From the NCBI GenBank assembly GCA_965209015.1, contig OZ242367.1, positions 744,001-808,000 on the forward strand: 64,000 nucleotides of DNA, written 5' to 3'. Positions 15,667 to 24,375 of the stretch are shown one piece after another. Under the pieces are notes generated by a model. That model had not been told where the DNA came from. It saw only the letters and a list, made by a program, of their open reading frames with translations, and did no database searches. The DNA is from Bin80 sp965209015 (GTDB lineage: Bacteria; Bacteroidota; Rhodothermia; Rhodothermales; Bin80). The number at the start of each line of letters is the position of its first letter. Within the stretch, counting starts at the first letter, position 1. The position numbers were made by a program, and so were the translations under genes.

Positions 15667-16962
15667 TTAGATCGCATGTCTGTCCAACACCCCATGTTTT
15701 CGTCCCACATGAAGGAAGGCTTCAAGGATTCTGTCCAGGTCCTCATCTGTGTGGGTAGCCATATAAGATGTGCGCATGATCGTTAAACCACGGGGAACAG
15801 CGCCTCGCCATGGCACCACAGGGTTCACAAAGACTCCCTCATCTAAAAGATCTGTCCAGAAATGAAATGCGCTCATCATGTCACTTCCAATTACCACGGG
15901 AATGATAGGAGCTTCGCTAGTCCATACGTCAAATCCGGCCTGACGAAATCCTTCCCGCATGTAGTTCGAAATTTCCCATAGGCGATCCAGTCTCCAAGTC
16001 TCGTCTTGAAGAATCTCCAGACAGGCTAATACGGTGGCCACAGTACTGGGGGGCATGGAAGCACTGAAAATATGGGCGTTCGCCATATGCCGGATATATT
16101 CAATGATATCGGAATCTCCAACTGCGAAGCCCCCCAACGAGGAAAAACTCTTGGAAAACGTACTGGTTGTTAAAGGGACCTCATGATCGAAACCAAAGTA
16201 GGCAGCAGATCCTCTTCCCCCAGGGCCAATGACCCCAACCGCGTGAGCATCATCCAATAGCAGAGCAGCGTCGAATTCATCGGCAAGTTTAACCAATTCA
16301 GGAACTGGCGCAATTCGACCACTCATAGAGAAAACTCCATCGGTCACAATTAACTTATCAGATTCGGGACGTTCTGCATCAGCTTTTTCAAGGAGTCGGC
16401 GGAGGTGATTCATATCAAAGTGTCGATACCGCCAGCAGTCTGCCATACTAACTTGGGTCCCCGCAACGATGCAGGAATGGTTCTCCTTGTCAGAAAATAT
16501 CAAATCATTCTTGGAAGTAATCCCTTGGATCACTCCCATATTTGTCATGTATCCGGTAGAGAACAGAACACATGCTTCTTTACGCATAAAAGCTGCAAGT
16601 CGTGATTCAAGTTCCAGATGAATATCTAGCGTTCCATTCAAAAAACGACTTCCAGTACAACCAGTGCCATATCGGTTAATGGCCTGAATGGCAGCCTCTT
16701 TTACCCGTGGATCACTCGTCAGTCCGAGATAGTTGTTGGATCCGGCCATGATCAGTTCCCGACCGTCTATAAACGCCCGAGTCCCCTCACTGTGGGAGAT
16801 TGCGCGAAAGTATGGGTAGAGTTCTGAATTTTTCGCTTCGTTGATCAACGAGCCGGGTGCCATAAAGGCCCTTGCCTTTTCAAATATTGAGGGCTCCTCG
16901 CAAAGGGTGTTGTCCTGATCAACTATGGGAGATGGCAGCGAGTCGGGAGCCGATGTGAGCAT
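15667..16962 (-). CDS. serine palmitoyltransferase-like alpha-oxoamine synthase
   Basis: This 431-residue PLP enzyme of the alpha-oxoamine synthase group condenses an amino acid with an acyl-CoA or acyl-ACP. The PLP lysine is K271 in TFSKSFSSLGG; D237-D238-A-H240 binds the cofactor ring and nitrogen, and H162 (ENHSC) stacks on it. The N-terminal extension with ELYPYFRAIS is typical of bacterial serine palmitoyltransferase and less so of BioF or Kbl, and there are no biotin genes nearby. The expected product is 3-ketodihydrosphingosine for sphingolipids, which many Bacteroidota make. The GNAT gene follows within three bases. Confidence 0.78.
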   Translation of the reverse strand: MLTSAPDSLPSPIVDQDNTLCEEPSIFEKARAFMAPGSLINEAKNSELYPYFRAISHSEGTRAFIDGRELIMAGSNNYLGLTSDPRVKEAAIQAINRYGTGCTGSRFLNGTLDIHLELESRLAAFMRKEACVLFSTGYMTNMGVIQGITSKNDLIFSDKENHSCIVAGTQVSMADCWRYRHFDMNHLRRLLEKADAERPESDKLIVTDGVFSMSGRIAPVPELVKLADEFDAALLLDDAHAVGVIGPGGRGSAAYFGFDHEVPLTTSTFSKSFSSLGGFAVGDSDIIEYIRHMANAHIFSASMPPSTVATVLACLEILQDETWRLDRLWEISNYMREGFRQAGFDVWTSEAPIIPVVIGSDMMSAFHFWTDLLDEGVFVNPVVPWRGAVPRGLTIMRTSYMATHTDEDLDRILEAFLHVGRKHGVLDRHAI

Positions 16963-17009
16963 AGAATTGGCAAATCTGTGAGTTCCGAGTGAATAACAAT
17001 TGAGAAGTA

Positions 17010-17636
17010 CTAAGGCCGCAAGGTAATTGAGAGTCCAAGCCGCTCCAACCCTCCGGTCACTTGAAACGATAAAGACTCATTAACGTCAAATTCAGATAAA
17101 TGTGCACTTACATATGCGTCAATGATCGTGAACCCGTACCATGCAATCACTCCGAGGTACAATAAGTCCCTGTTCCTGCGTAGCTTATCTCGTCGCGCAC
17201 GGATCTGAGGTTCCAGACGAGCACGGCGCATCATTATCTCTTCGGGCATTAAGTTCGACTCAGTTCTCAGACCTAGGTCGCGAAGAAGTGTCGAATAGTC
17301 ACTTTCGTACTCTGGAAATACCGGAGTACCGTCCGGTTCAGTTCGTGCTGTGAATAGATAAGCGTGTCGATGCAGTTGATATTGTCGATTCACTAGAACA
17401 GCGGAACCCACAAATGCAGCAAGCCCAACATATACGATTGGAATTTTGTAATACTCACGGTTATATAGTTGTCCCCATCCAGGAACTAGTGCACGGCGCA
17501 TAGCTGCATGTGGATCGGGTGCCACAATAGTGGGGGTTGATGTAGTTTTATCTGATTGTCCGCTTGCTGGCAGTGCCAAGATCATCCAAAATAAGAAGCA
17601 TAGTGGGTTCTTAGTGTTCAGGCCTTGGGAATGCAT
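17010..17636 (-). CDS. DUF5683 membrane protein
   Basis: This 208-residue protein has a signal peptide (ending near PASG), a short disordered stretch and then the DUF5683 core: MRRALVPGWGQLYNREYYKIP followed by a membrane helix (IVYVGLAAFVGSAVL), a charged middle with many Arg (about residues 130-160) and a second helix (LLYLGVIAWYGFTIIDAYVSAHL, cited as its centre). The gene sits three bases behind parB, the usual place for this family in Bacteroidota. Function is unknown; a link to chromosome segregation or envelope growth is suggested only by position. Confidence 0.85.
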   Translation of the reverse strand: MHSQGLNTKNPLCFLFWMILALPASGQSDKTTSTPTIVAPDPHAAMRRALVPGWGQLYNREYYKIPIVYVGLAAFVGSAVLVNRQYQLHRHAYLFTARTEPDGTPVFPEYESDYSTLLRDLGLRTESNLMPEEIMMRRARLEPQIRARRDKLRRNRDLLYLGVIAWYGFTIIDAYVSAHLSEFDVNESLSFQVTGGLERLGLSITLRP

Positions 17637-17639
17637 AGT

Positions 17640-18524
17640 TCAACTTTGATGATCAAACAGGTCAATGATTCGAGATAAATCTTCATTTGAGTAGTAGTGA
17701 ATCTCAATGAACCCTTTCCCTTTTACCCCATGCTTGACCCGCACCTTTGTCCCTAGACTTTTTCTGAGCCGATTCTCAATCTGTTTGTAATGCACGTCAG
17801 TTTCTACTAATGGGGGCTTTGATTTTTTGTTCTGTTTTGAGAGCAAATTTACACGTCTCTCAACCTCACGTACACTTAGTTGCTCATGTTGGATCTCCCT
17901 GAATACTCGACTTCTGCTGGATTCGTCGGGCAGAGTGAGTAGTGCACGGGCATGTCCGGGTGTAACAACTCCTTCCCGAAGTCCAACCTGAATTTTTGGT
18001 GGCAGATGAAGTAGCCGTATAAAATTTGCGATCGTAGAACGTTTCTTGCCGACGCGTTTGGCAACTTCTTCCTGAGTTAGACCATATTCATCAACGAGTC
18101 TCTGATATCCGAGAGCAACTTCAATTGGGTTAAGCTCTTCGCGCTGGACGTTTTCAACCAAAGCCATCTCCAGCATTTGAGCGTTTTTTGCCGGGCGGAT
18201 ATAAGCTGGAATTTCTTGTAACCCAACTAATTTCGCAGCTCTGAGACGTCTCTCCCCACTGATTAGCTCAAATTCATCACCCTTAGTGGCACGGACGGTA
18301 ATTGGTTGTATGATTCCCAATTGTTCAATTGATTCCGCGAGTGCTTGCAGAGCCTCTAGATTAAACTCCTTCCTGGGCTGGAATGGATTGGGCTGAATCG
18401 AACGAATCGAGAGTTCAAAAACACCTCCGACGAGCGCACGCGCATCTTCTTCAGAGCGGAGTTGTCCGTCCGTGCCGAGCAAGGCATCTAGCCCTCGTCC
18501 AAGTACAGGTCTTTTACTGGTCAT
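17640..18524 (-). CDS. parB: chromosome partitioning protein ParB
   Basis: This 294-residue protein binds parS sites and spreads along DNA as a CTP-dependent clamp. GRGLDALLG at the N-terminus is the ParA-contact region. The CTP-binding domain has the signature GERRLRAA (about residues 93-100), preceded by NPFQPRK; the helix-turn-helix is around LTQEEVAKRVGKKRSTIANF (about 150-169). The C-terminal dimerisation segment ends in RIIDLFDHQS. Unusually, 394 bases separate it from parA, with a probable terminator between them, so parB should have its own promoter. Confidence 0.95.
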   Translation of the reverse strand: MTSKRPVLGRGLDALLGTDGQLRSEEDARALVGGVFELSIRSIQPNPFQPRKEFNLEALQALAESIEQLGIIQPITVRATKGDEFELISGERRLRAAKLVGLQEIPAYIRPAKNAQMLEMALVENVQREELNPIEVALGYQRLVDEYGLTQEEVAKRVGKKRSTIANFIRLLHLPPKIQVGLREGVVTPGHARALLTLPDESSRSRVFREIQHEQLSVREVERRVNLLSKQNKKSKPPLVETDVHYKQIENRLRKSLGTKVRVKHGVKGKGFIEIHYYSNEDLSRIIDLFDHQS

Positions 18525-18646
18525 AGGAATTAGGAATTTGAATTTAAAGCCCTAAAATAGGCTTCACGAATAGATGAGGCATAATTCAGTCTCCATCATA
18601 ACTGTAATTCGGCCCATGGCCATTCAAAAATATCTATTCCCAAGGT

Positions 18647-18660
18647 GAGGTGTTCACCTC
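18647..18660. promoter_or_regulatory. perfect 6-bp inverted repeat upstream of parB
   Basis: GAGGTG, two T bases, then CACCTC form a perfect dyad 123 bases upstream of the parB start, inside the long parA-parB gap. It does not match the usual parS consensus. It could be an operator or simply chance; nothing else supports a role. Confidence 0.25.
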
Positions 18661-18753
18661 GGCGTGTTTGAGAGACGTAATTTAGTCTAGTGAGATGTTG
18701 ACCGAGATTTTTGGTTCTAGAGATCCTCCAATTTTATTCAATCTTGAATTTTC

Positions 18754-18790
18754 AAAAAACCCCATGGGGCTATATGAAGAGGAATGGGGT
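18754..18790 (-). terminator. probable intrinsic terminator behind parA
   Basis: Read on the minus strand, ACCCCAT (18790-18784) pairs with ATGGGGT (18765-18759) across an 18-base loop, and the stem is followed by a run of T (complement of AAAAAA at 18754-18759). It lies about 130 bases behind the parA stop. Just before it, two mutually exclusive hairpins can form that share AGACATCT (around 18809-18841), which might affect termination. Confidence 0.5.
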
Positions 18791-18918
18791 GCTTATTCAC
18801 TGTTGGTAAGATGTCTTTACCATTTCGCTTTGCAGACATCTCCTCAAAAAATCCATGCATCAGGCTTGATCAGATGAGTCTATTGACAATCGGTGACAGA
18901 GGATGTTACATCAGGATA

Positions 18919-19731
18919 TTAGTTGTTCAATGGCTTGGGACTGTTTGACGACTTGGAAGCGGAGGAAGCAGAGCGTGAGATCACTTCTCGAGCCAGTGAG
19001 AGATAATTACGTGCACCGGTGCTAGTGGCACTGTGGAGCAGTACAGGTTTTCCGAAGCTCGGAGCCTCAGCAATGGTAACATTCCGTCGAATGATCGTAC
19101 TGAATACCTGATCTCCAAAATAGCTTTTGACTTCGGCAGCGACATGACGAGAGAGTCGCAAACGTGAGTCAAACATCGTCAAGAGTACTCCAGCAACTTG
19201 GAGGTCGGGGTTAAGCCCCCCACGTATTATTTTGATCGTATTGAGCAGTAGACCAAGCCCCTCAAGTGCAAAATACTCTACCTGAACCGGGATAATGACG
19301 CTATCAGAGGCAGTTAGAGCATTCACCGTCAGAATTCCTAAAGAGGGAGGACAATCAATAATCGTATAATCATATTGGTCGGACAAACTGGTCAGGATAT
19401 GTTTTAAGAGTCGTTCGCGATTACGTACAGCGGTGAGTTCAATCTCCGCTCCAACGAGATTGATGTTGGCGGGAAGTAAATCAAGAGTGGGTATTTCCTC
19501 TGAGGTTCTAATGATATGGTCTGCCGAAATTTTATCTAGCAACACATCATACATGGAGTGTTTGATTTCTTTCACATTATGTCCCAGGCTAGAAGTGCAA
19601 TTTCCCTGGGGATCCATGTCCACCAACAGTGTTCGTCTCTCGAGCACCGCAAGGGAAGCCGATAGATTGGCAGAGGTCGTGGTCTTACCAACTCCTCCCT
19701 TCTGGTTTGCAATTGCGATGATCTGACCCAT
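18919..19731 (-). CDS. parA: chromosome partitioning ATPase ParA (Soj type)
   Basis: This 270-residue ATPase binds DNA nonspecifically as an ATP dimer and is driven by ParB to move chromosome origins. The deviant Walker A motif is KGGVGKTT (residues 11-18), then VDMDPQGN (about 39-46), IIDCPPSLG and PVQVEYFALEG. Length and motifs are those of chromosomal Soj proteins rather than long plasmid ParA, as no N-terminal HTH domain is present. The Ser-rich tail (RSASSASKSSNSPKP) is probably disordered. A DUF5989 gene lies 57 bases upstream on the same strand. Confidence 0.96.
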   Translation of the reverse strand: MGQIIAIANQKGGVGKTTTSANLSASLAVLERRTLLVDMDPQGNCTSSLGHNVKEIKHSMYDVLLDKISADHIIRTSEEIPTLDLLPANINLVGAEIELTAVRNRERLLKHILTSLSDQYDYTIIDCPPSLGILTVNALTASDSVIIPVQVEYFALEGLGLLLNTIKIIRGGLNPDLQVAGVLLTMFDSRLRLSRHVAAEVKSYFGDQVFSTIIRRNVTIAEAPSFGKPVLLHSATSTGARNYLSLAREVISRSASSASKSSNSPKPLNN

Positions 19732-19788
19732 TACTCAATTGAGGTTTCGATCTATGGTACGTGATCAGATGAAGAATGAAAAAATCAA

Positions 19789-19947
19789 CTAGAATAGAGA
19801 GTAGATAAAAGGTGCCAATGAGGATCCTTGCGTTAAAACAATCAAGAGACTCAATAGGAGCAACACTACCACAATCGGTGTCAGCCAGTATTTTTTACGT
19901 GCATGCAAGAACCGCAAGAATTCAAAAGTAATTTCCAGTTTACTCAT
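19789..19947 (-). CDS. small DUF5989 membrane protein
   Basis: This 52-residue gene runs minus-strand from ATG at 19947 to TAG at 19789. The product starts MSKLEITFEFLRFL, has the basic stretch HARKKYW, one hydrophobic helix (PIVVVLLLLSLLIVL) and ends TQGSSLAPFIYSLF. The order RKKxWLxPI, Leu-rich helix, TQGSxxAPFIY is the hallmark of DUF5989, small membrane proteins often found beside SxtJ and carbamoyltransferase genes; neither is here. AGGTAAG lies just before the start. It precedes parA on the same strand by 57 bases and may be co-transcribed. Function is unknown. Confidence 0.8.
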   Translation of the reverse strand: MSKLEITFEFLRFLHARKKYWLTPIVVVLLLLSLLIVLTQGSSLAPFIYSLF

Positions 19948-20117
19948 ACTTACCTGTAAAGCCAAACGTTAACAGATACTTTTACGCAGAGAAAGGTTCA
20001 AGTGTCCATATGATACATCCTTGAACTTGCAACCTAATTCTTAATTATGCACGGTACTCGCAACCCGACTCATACAACTGCGTAATCATCAGTAGTAATC
20101 CTTGTGAGGTACCCGCT

Positions 20118-21347
20118 TTGATCCGTTTTCTGGTAGAAACCTGGGAAAGTTTTAATATTGCTTTGCGCTCGCTGAATACCAATCGTATGCGCAGTGGGCT
20201 AACAATGCTAGGGATCATCATCGGAATCGTGACCGTGACGGCGATGATCACAGTTATTAATGGCTTGGAGAATGCAATGGATCGTTCCTTAGCCATGTTA
20301 GGAACGAACGCAGTTTATGTTCAGAAAACAAGTTGGTTTACGGAGCCAAATGAGTGGAGGCGTCAGTGGTCTCGTCCAGATTTGCGGGCAGGGTTAGCCG
20401 AGTATATTCGTGATCGTTCGGAATATGCAGTTGCGATTGCTCCGTTAGCTCAGACAGGTCGTCCAATCCGTTATCGTGACCGTGCGCTGTACGGTGTATT
20501 CATTCAAGGATCCACACCTGAGATCGCCAGTGTTGATGATGTTGAGCTCACGGCTGGACGCTGGTATAATGAACTGGACAATCTGGTTGGCCGGAATGTA
20601 GTTGTCATTGGTCATGCAGTTGGCGAATCTCTGTTTCCCAGTGAGCAACCGCTTGGGAAGACCATTCGGATCGGTGGAAAAAGGTTTGAAGTGATTGGGG
20701 TTCTGGAAGAGCAGGGTAAGTTCTTTGGGATGTTTTCTTTTGATGAACAGGCTCAAATTCCACTTAGAACATTTGAACGTCATTTTGGACGTTTTCGGAG
20801 TGTAACAATTAAAGTGAATGCAGAATCGCCAAATACTCTGCCTTTGCTTGAGGAGGAATTAACGGGGATCGTTCGATCCGCTCGCGGGCTGGATGCAATG
20901 GAGGATAATAATTTTGCAATTAATAAAACCGAAGCCTTTCGTGAGCAATTAGCTGGCATCAAGGCGGTCGTATATACGATTGGAATATTTCTGACCGGGC
21001 TTGCGTTGGTCGTTGGAGGGATCGGGGTAATGAATATCATGTTTGTTACGGTGAAGGAGCGAACCCGTGAAGTTGGCGTGCGAAAAGCAGTGGGTGCTAG
21101 CCGTCGTGCTGTACTTTCGCAGTTTTTGATTGAGGCGGTATTGGTATGCATTGCTGCCGGGATCGTTGGGGTTCTACTTTCGCTAGGTGTGACTGCAATT
21201 GTGAATCAGTTTGTTCCGGCATCGTTTGCGATTGGCACCGTTTTCCTTGCCTTTGGGATCTGTGTGGGAGTGGGAGTGATCTTTGGTGTTGTACCTGCCT
21301 GGAATGCCGCTCGAATGAATCCAATTGATGCATTACGTTACAGTTGA
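20118..21347 (+). CDS. MacB-type ABC transporter permease, first of pair
   Basis: This 409-residue protein has the MacB/FtsX plan: membrane helix 1 near residues 25-50 (SGLTMLGIIIGIVTVTAMI), a MacB_PCD periplasmic domain (about 50-270), then three helices in the C-terminal FtsX domain with GGIGVMNIMFVTVKERTREVG (cited in part) and the RKAVGASR coupling loop. It ends with NPIDALRYS. The TTG at 20118 is the likely start, with GAGG about nine bases ahead. No ATPase subunit gene or MacA-like adaptor lies in the window. Such systems usually export peptides or lipoproteins or act as mechanotransmitters; the substrate is unknown. Confidence 0.9.
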   Translation: MIRFLVETWESFNIALRSLNTNRMRSGLTMLGIIIGIVTVTAMITVINGLENAMDRSLAMLGTNAVYVQKTSWFTEPNEWRRQWSRPDLRAGLAEYIRDRSEYAVAIAPLAQTGRPIRYRDRALYGVFIQGSTPEIASVDDVELTAGRWYNELDNLVGRNVVVIGHAVGESLFPSEQPLGKTIRIGGKRFEVIGVLEEQGKFFGMFSFDEQAQIPLRTFERHFGRFRSVTIKVNAESPNTLPLLEEELTGIVRSARGLDAMEDNNFAINKTEAFREQLAGIKAVVYTIGIFLTGLALVVGGIGVMNIMFVTVKERTREVGVRKAVGASRRAVLSQFLIEAVLVCIAAGIVGVLLSLGVTAIVNQFVPASFAIGTVFLAFGICVGVGVIFGVVPAWNAARMNPIDALRYS

Positions 21348-22570
21348 TGGTCAACACTGAATTTATACGTCTCGCGTGGGATATTATCCGTAACCATAAG
21401 CTTCGTTCGACGCTCACATTATTGGGTATTGTGATTGGTGTTTTTGCGATCATCGTAGCGGTAACCGCTGTACAGGTCATGGAGACCAAACTTGTGAACA
21501 CGGTTGAATCTTTTGGGGCAACCACGTTCACGATTAATAGAGCAGATGGATTTAATCGCTCTGGTCCCCGGTTTCGTGCACGTCGAAATCTCACATACGA
21601 TGACATGGTTCGATATGCGGAAAGAGCACGGATTCCCTCTGCCATCAGTCCTACGATGCAGATATCTAGTCCAGTAGAAGCTCGATATGGAGATCGCAAG
21701 ACCGAAAATGTCGTCAGTTATTACGGTGTGAATGAATTCTGGCCGGGCACGAATGGATTTGACATTGAGTTTGGACGTAACATGACAGAACTAGATGTAG
21801 AACTGGGACGGGATGTAGTAGTGATTGGACATGACGTTGCCGAGCGGCTTTTTTCGAATATCAATCCGGTTGGGAAATCCATGATTGTCGGTGGGAAGCG
21901 GTATCAGGTAGTTGGGGTTCTGGCCGAAAAGGGAGATGTATTCGGGAACAATGTAGATTTGATCGCACTGGTCCCCATCACGAATATGATTCAGGCCCAC
22001 AGTGCGGCACTCCGAAACATTGAGATCAAAGTAGAAACACGAACGATGGAAACCATTGAAGAGGCTATGGAAGAGGCGATTGGACTTCTACGGGTGATCC
22101 GCAATGTTGAACCTGGCGAGGAGAATAATTTTGAAATTCAGAGTTCAGAATCCTTTTTGCAACAGATCACTGGCTTTACGGGTCAGGTGAAGGTAGGAGG
22201 TGCAATCGTTGGTTTGATCACGCTCCTTTCGGCCGGTATCGGCGTGATGAATATTATGCTGGTTTCCGTTGCAGAGCGCACCCGGGAAATTGGAGTTCGA
22301 AAGGCGGTTGGAGCACGCCGCCGGGATGTCCTGAGTCAATTCCTGTATGAAGCCATAATTCTTTGTCAAATCGGGGGACTTGCCGGGATCCTGATTGGAG
22401 TTCTAGGTGGTAATATCGTAGGTCGTTTTTTTGATGTATCCTTTGTATTTCCATGGACATGGGCAATTGGCGCAGTACTTGGTGTGACAGTTATTGCAAT
22501 GACATTTGGTGTGTATCCCGCATACAAGGCGGCAAGTCTTGATCCGATTGAGTCTCTACGTCACGAATAA
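21347..22570 (+). CDS. MacB-type ABC transporter permease, second of pair
   Basis: This 407-residue paralogue of the preceding gene has the same order: helix 1 (STLTLLGIVIGVFAIIVAV), MacB_PCD periplasmic domain, then the FtsX domain with SAGIGVMNIMLVSVAERTREIG (cited in part) and RKAVGARR, ending NPIESLRHE-like (DPIESLRHE). The ATG overlaps the stop of the first gene (TGATG), so the two permeases are made together, probably as a heterodimer. The ATPase must be encoded elsewhere. The next gene, rpiA, also overlaps by TAATG, giving a three-gene coupled unit although its function is unrelated. Confidence 0.9.
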   Translation: MVNTEFIRLAWDIIRNHKLRSTLTLLGIVIGVFAIIVAVTAVQVMETKLVNTVESFGATTFTINRADGFNRSGPRFRARRNLTYDDMVRYAERARIPSAISPTMQISSPVEARYGDRKTENVVSYYGVNEFWPGTNGFDIEFGRNMTELDVELGRDVVVIGHDVAERLFSNINPVGKSMIVGGKRYQVVGVLAEKGDVFGNNVDLIALVPITNMIQAHSAALRNIEIKVETRTMETIEEAMEEAIGLLRVIRNVEPGEENNFEIQSSESFLQQITGFTGQVKVGGAIVGLITLLSAGIGVMNIMLVSVAERTREIGVRKAVGARRRDVLSQFLYEAIILCQIGGLAGILIGVLGGNIVGRFFDVSFVFPWTWAIGAVLGVTVIAMTFGVYPAYKAASLDPIESLRHE

Positions 22571-23274
22571 TGGATCAGAATATAGCCAAGATGCGGGCAG
22601 GTGAAGAAGCTGCCCGCCACCTGGAAGATAATATGATTATTGGTCTTGGCACGGGTTCAACAACAGCCTATGCAATCTCTGCGATTGGGAAAAGGATTCA
22701 TGAAGAGGGACTACAAATCCGCGGAATTCCGACCTCCTGTTCAGCCGAGATGGAGGCACGCAAACATGGGATTCCTCTCTGCACCTTTGATGACATCAAT
22801 CAGAAGCTAGATCTTGCATTTGATGGCGCAGATGAGGTGAGTCCAGATCTGAATCTGATCAAGGGTCGAGGTGCAGCACATACATGTGAAAAGCTTGTTG
22901 CGAGTCAGGCCAAGAGGTTCGTGATTTTAGTGGATCCTTCCAAGCTGGTTGAAAAGCTCGGTACTAAGTCTCCGGTGCCGATTGAGGTCATTCCCGTCGC
23001 GGCACCTGTCATTCTGCGTTCGCTTGAGGCGATGAATACGGATGCGTCTATACGAATGGGAGAGCGGAAGGACGGTCCAGTCGTCACTGATCAGGGGTTC
23101 TGGGTCATTGATGCCAAGTTTTCTCCAATTGCTAAACCAGAGAAGCTCAGCCGTACTCTCCTAGAGATGCCGGGGGTATTAGATCATGGGTTGTTTATTG
23201 ATCTTGCGACCGAGGTAATTATTGGTTCAGAATCAGGGATTGACAGAATTCATCGCCCAGATGAACAACGTTGA
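22570..23274 (+). CDS. rpiA: ribose-5-phosphate isomerase A
   Basis: This 234-residue enzyme interconverts ribose 5-phosphate and ribulose 5-phosphate in the pentose phosphate pathway. Family motifs in order: GLGTGSTT (about residues 27-34), the phosphate loop; DGADEVSPDLNLIKGRG (about 83-99) with the catalytic Asp/Glu; and the block with EKLVA and PSKLVEKLG. The C-terminus has GVLDHGLF. The start overlaps the preceding permease stop by one base. The gnd gene of the same pathway lies near 58 kb. Confidence 0.96.
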   Translation: MDQNIAKMRAGEEAARHLEDNMIIGLGTGSTTAYAISAIGKRIHEEGLQIRGIPTSCSAEMEARKHGIPLCTFDDINQKLDLAFDGADEVSPDLNLIKGRGAAHTCEKLVASQAKRFVILVDPSKLVEKLGTKSPVPIEVIPVAAPVILRSLEAMNTDASIRMGERKDGPVVTDQGFWVIDAKFSPIAKPEKLSRTLLEMPGVLDHGLFIDLATEVIIGSESGIDRIHRPDEQR

Positions 23275-23371
23275 GTAGGATTTCTACGGAATCTGATCTA
23301 TCTCTTGACCTACTCACCTACCTTGACGGAGGAGTTCAGGATATTTAGGGTTCCAGAGTTCTGAATCAATT

Positions 23372-24028
23372 TTAACTAAGTGTAAATATGAAGGTTAATG
23401 AGGTGATTACATTCACGGGTGCACCGTTCAGTTGACCCGGTGAAAACCGGGCGAGTCGAACCGCACGCAGTGCTTCTTCATCGCATCCTGCTCCGAGCCC
23501 CTGGATTACGGTAGGGTAGCGGACCGTTCCATTTTTGTCAACAATGAAGGCGACCGTGACACGTCCCTCCAGGCTGGCTCGTTTTGCCCGTTCAGGGTAC
23601 TGAATCTCATCAACTAAGTTTTCCATGCTTCCGACCAGAATCGGGATCTGATCCAGAAAATCTGAAAGATCTGGCTGATTCGCTTGGTCTCGCAACGTAA
23701 TGGGCATGGTCATTTCAATGGTAGATGACTGCTCTTCAGTTCGGAGGGGCTCAATGTGGAGATTTGTGAGGACTTGGATCGCTTTCTGTCTAATGTGTTC
23801 GTCAGGTACCTGACGGACAACTGGATTCATGATCTGACCGGTCTGATTCAAGAGGAAAGAAACGAATACACGTTGATGTTCCTCTTCAATTGATGAGTGT
23901 TGGTTTGGATAGGTGGATGCTTGAGGCCGAAGTTCGTGATGGGGTTCCCAGTGGTGCGATGTAGTCACGCAGCCAGTGGCGGAGAGCGCGACGAGGAAGT
24001 AGAACAATACGATAATGCTGCGGGTCAT
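23372..24028 (-). CDS. lipoprotein with TonB C-terminal-like domain
   Basis: This 218-residue protein has a lipoprotein signal peptide with the lipobox LSATGC (Cys about residue 20). Residues about 48-110 resemble a first, diverged TonB_C fold (VFVSFLLNQTGQI..PVVRQVP), and 125-218 are a clear second one (YPERAKRASLEGRVTVAFIVD, G.V..P.V..GLGAGCDEEALRAVR, F.PG). It lacks the inner-membrane anchor and proline-rich spacer of a true TonB. Domain and gene position suggest it derives from the TonB gene about 350 bases upstream on the same strand. Its role may be structural or in periplasmic protein contacts. Confidence 0.8.
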   Translation of the reverse strand: MTRSIIVLFYFLVALSATGCVTTSHHWEPHHELRPQASTYPNQHSSIEEEHQRVFVSFLLNQTGQIMNPVVRQVPDEHIRQKAIQVLTNLHIEPLRTEEQSSTIEMTMPITLRDQANQPDLSDFLDQIPILVGSMENLVDEIQYPERAKRASLEGRVTVAFIVDKNGTVRYPTVIQGLGAGCDEEALRAVRLARFSPGQLNGAPVNVITSLTFIFTLS

Positions 24029-24315
24029 GATTCATTCCAGATGTGCCCGCGTTAAGCGGGCTGGTTATAATGGTGGCATATACTTTAACATATTTTTAAT
24101 ATAAAATTAACAGTAAGGTAATATGTTCCCAATTTGTGCAGTTCTTTCGGAAGGCTGCCACGAATTCTCAGAGAATTAAGTGACGAACCGACTAATTGGA
24201 GGGGATGGCAAGGGGATTGAATCTGCGGTGCTAGGCTGTAACGGCGGGTGGATTCTCCCACTGAGGAGAAGTTTGATGAGTACAGAACTGGGATGCCGCC
24301 GGCAATAGTTCTATC

Positions 24316-24358
24316 AAAAAAATATGCCCTGCATATCAATGAGATGCAGGGCATATTT
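24316..24358 (-). terminator. strong intrinsic terminator behind the tonB gene
   Basis: A perfect 15-bp stem (24320-24334 with 24344-24358) has a 9-base loop and, read on the minus strand, is followed by a T run (complement of the A run at 24316-24322). It lies 17 bases behind the TonB stop. The rest of the 24029-24375 gap shows no gene; an 89-codon minus-strand frame there has no recognisable features. Confidence 0.85.
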
Positions 24359-24375
24359 TATAAGAGCTTAGTAGA

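Noticed and set aside
15667..16962. Annotation of the oxoamine synthase as BioF or glycine C-acetyltransferase
   Set aside because: No biotin or threonine-dehydrogenase gene is nearby; the ELYPYFR N-terminal extension and the adjacent GNAT gene fit serine palmitoyltransferase better.
18647..18660. The GAGGTG/CACCTC dyad as a parS site
   Set aside because: It is too short and does not match the 16-base parS consensus around TTCACGTGAA; kept only as a weak operator candidate.
18695..18877. 60-codon plus-strand frame between parB and parA
   Set aside because: It runs through the probable parA terminator and has no recognisable motif.
24085..24354. 89-codon minus-strand frame behind the tonB gene
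   Set aside because: Its start lies inside the perfect terminator hairpin, and the peptide resembles nothing known.
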